This document shows positions 63,687-64,000 of a stretch of 64,000 bases of DNA, piece after piece (positions within the stretch are counted from its first letter, which is position 1; each line of letters starts with the position of its first letter). This DNA is from DSYU01 sp964437595. GTDB lineage: Bacteria; Chloroflexota; Anaerolineae; Anaerolineales; Anaerolineaceae. The position numbers and the translations under genes are program-made. The DNA lies in assembly GCA_964437595.1 (NCBI GenBank), contig CAYTHO010000016.1, forward strand, positions 12,763 through 76,762, written 5' to 3'. Below the pieces are notes generated by a model, which did not search any database, was not told where the DNA came from, and saw nothing but the letters and a program-made list of their open reading frames with translations.

Positions 63687-64000
63687 TTATTCGCAGTTGA
63701 GTCCATCTGTGCTGAACACGGTTACACACCCTACCGTCAGTCGCCCTTTTAACTCATGCATCACCGAAGACGCCATTTCCTGGTTTCTTGCTCCCACTTG
63801 CATGACCGGAATGATCTTCGTCTTTGCATCACTGGCAATCCACAGCCACATATCCTGGCCTCGATCTTTCACATTGGCCCATAATACATCCAACTGCACA
63901 AGTACTAACTTCAACTCTGCCATAAAGCGCTCATGCAGCTTCTTCCCCTGCATTCCACTGCGACATAACCAGGTGCGGATGGTGATTTCTCGCACCCCAA
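63687..64000 (-). pseudogene. transposase fragment, IS1-like (copy 2, runs off the window end)
   Basis: Near-identical to the C-terminal half of copy 1 (VREITIRTWLCRSG) but without its internal stop, continuing into the DDE region (WANVKDRGQDMWLWIASDA-like, then VFSTDGLN). It stops at 63687-63689 shortly after STDGLN, where the family would go on for ~80 more residues, so the 3' part is lost. The 5' part lies beyond the window. The 175 bases between it and the giant gene hold only the A+T-rich upstream region of that gene. Confidence 0.78.

Overview
The window looks like a metagenome-derived or draft contig of a Chloroflexota bacterium, most likely class Anaerolineae. This is inferred from gene style, not from a marker gene: lipoprotein sugar ABC transporters, MalT-like LuxR regulators, NarL-type two-component pairs, a Thr/Pro-rich linker ahead of an SH3 domain, very large secreted multidomain proteins ending in a short V-F-M-P-type tail, and moderate G+C. 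No rRNA, tRNA or CRISPR array was seen. A run of 100 Ns at 58364-58463 shows the sequence is scaffolded.

Layout. (1) 1-12.8 kb: a carbohydrate locus. A LacI-sensor hybrid histidine kinase with an AraC output domain (5' end outside the window) is followed by a LacI DNA-binding-domain-only gene, a sugar ABC importer (lipoprotein, two permeases, ATPase), a secreted GH16 glucanase and a 1148-residue GH94-clan phosphorylase, probably GH161. Together they suggest beta-glucan or laminarin use: external cutting, import, then phosphorolysis. (2) 13.5-19.9 kb: a flavin reductase, a MalT-like LuxR regulator, a 74-residue conserved small protein, an NmrA-like protein, a broken flavodoxin and a serine hydrolase. 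(3) 20-22.5 kb (minus): a TetR-controlled four-gene operon with a strong promoter and operator, containing a Cys-motif membrane protein, an ICMT/PEMT-like methyltransferase and a deazaflavin-type nitroreductase. (4) 22.6-30.8 kb: a second serine hydrolase, two small membrane proteins and a CPBP protease, divergent from a NarL-type kinase/regulator pair; then a DUF389 protein and a receiver-only protein. (5) 30.8-38 kb: a five-gene peptide-type ABC importer run divergently from a LacI regulator, with back-to-back promoters and three AAAACGTTTT operators. (6) 38-43.6 kb: a UPF0316 protein, an asparagine-synthase homologue without its N-terminal Cys, then a flavin cassette: remnant of a LuxR gene, flavodoxin-fold oxidoreductase, second copy of the small protein, ApbE flavinyltransferase and two tandem membrane-anchored FMN-binding proteins. 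(7) 44-51 kb: transposase wreckage around a GntR-regulated glycyl radical enzyme, its activase and a PNPOx-like protein. (8) 51-53.3 kb: an ArsR repressor and a double-methyltransferase ArsM fusion, both preceded by the same TATCGT-N6-ACGAT operator. (9) 53.5-63.5 kb (minus): one giant secreted beta-propeller/cadherin/LRR protein split only by an apparently artificial gap. The window ends in another copy of the transposase.

The most notable items are: the duplicated LuxR-tail / conserved intergenic block / small-protein cassette linked to the ApbE and FMN-binding genes; the ArsM fusion with its operators; the glycyl radical enzyme of unassigned class; the giant LRR protein, whose gap is flanked by an identical 55-base overlap that restores the frame when merged; and the LacI-controlled peptide-type transporter, with an operator filling the promoter spacer.
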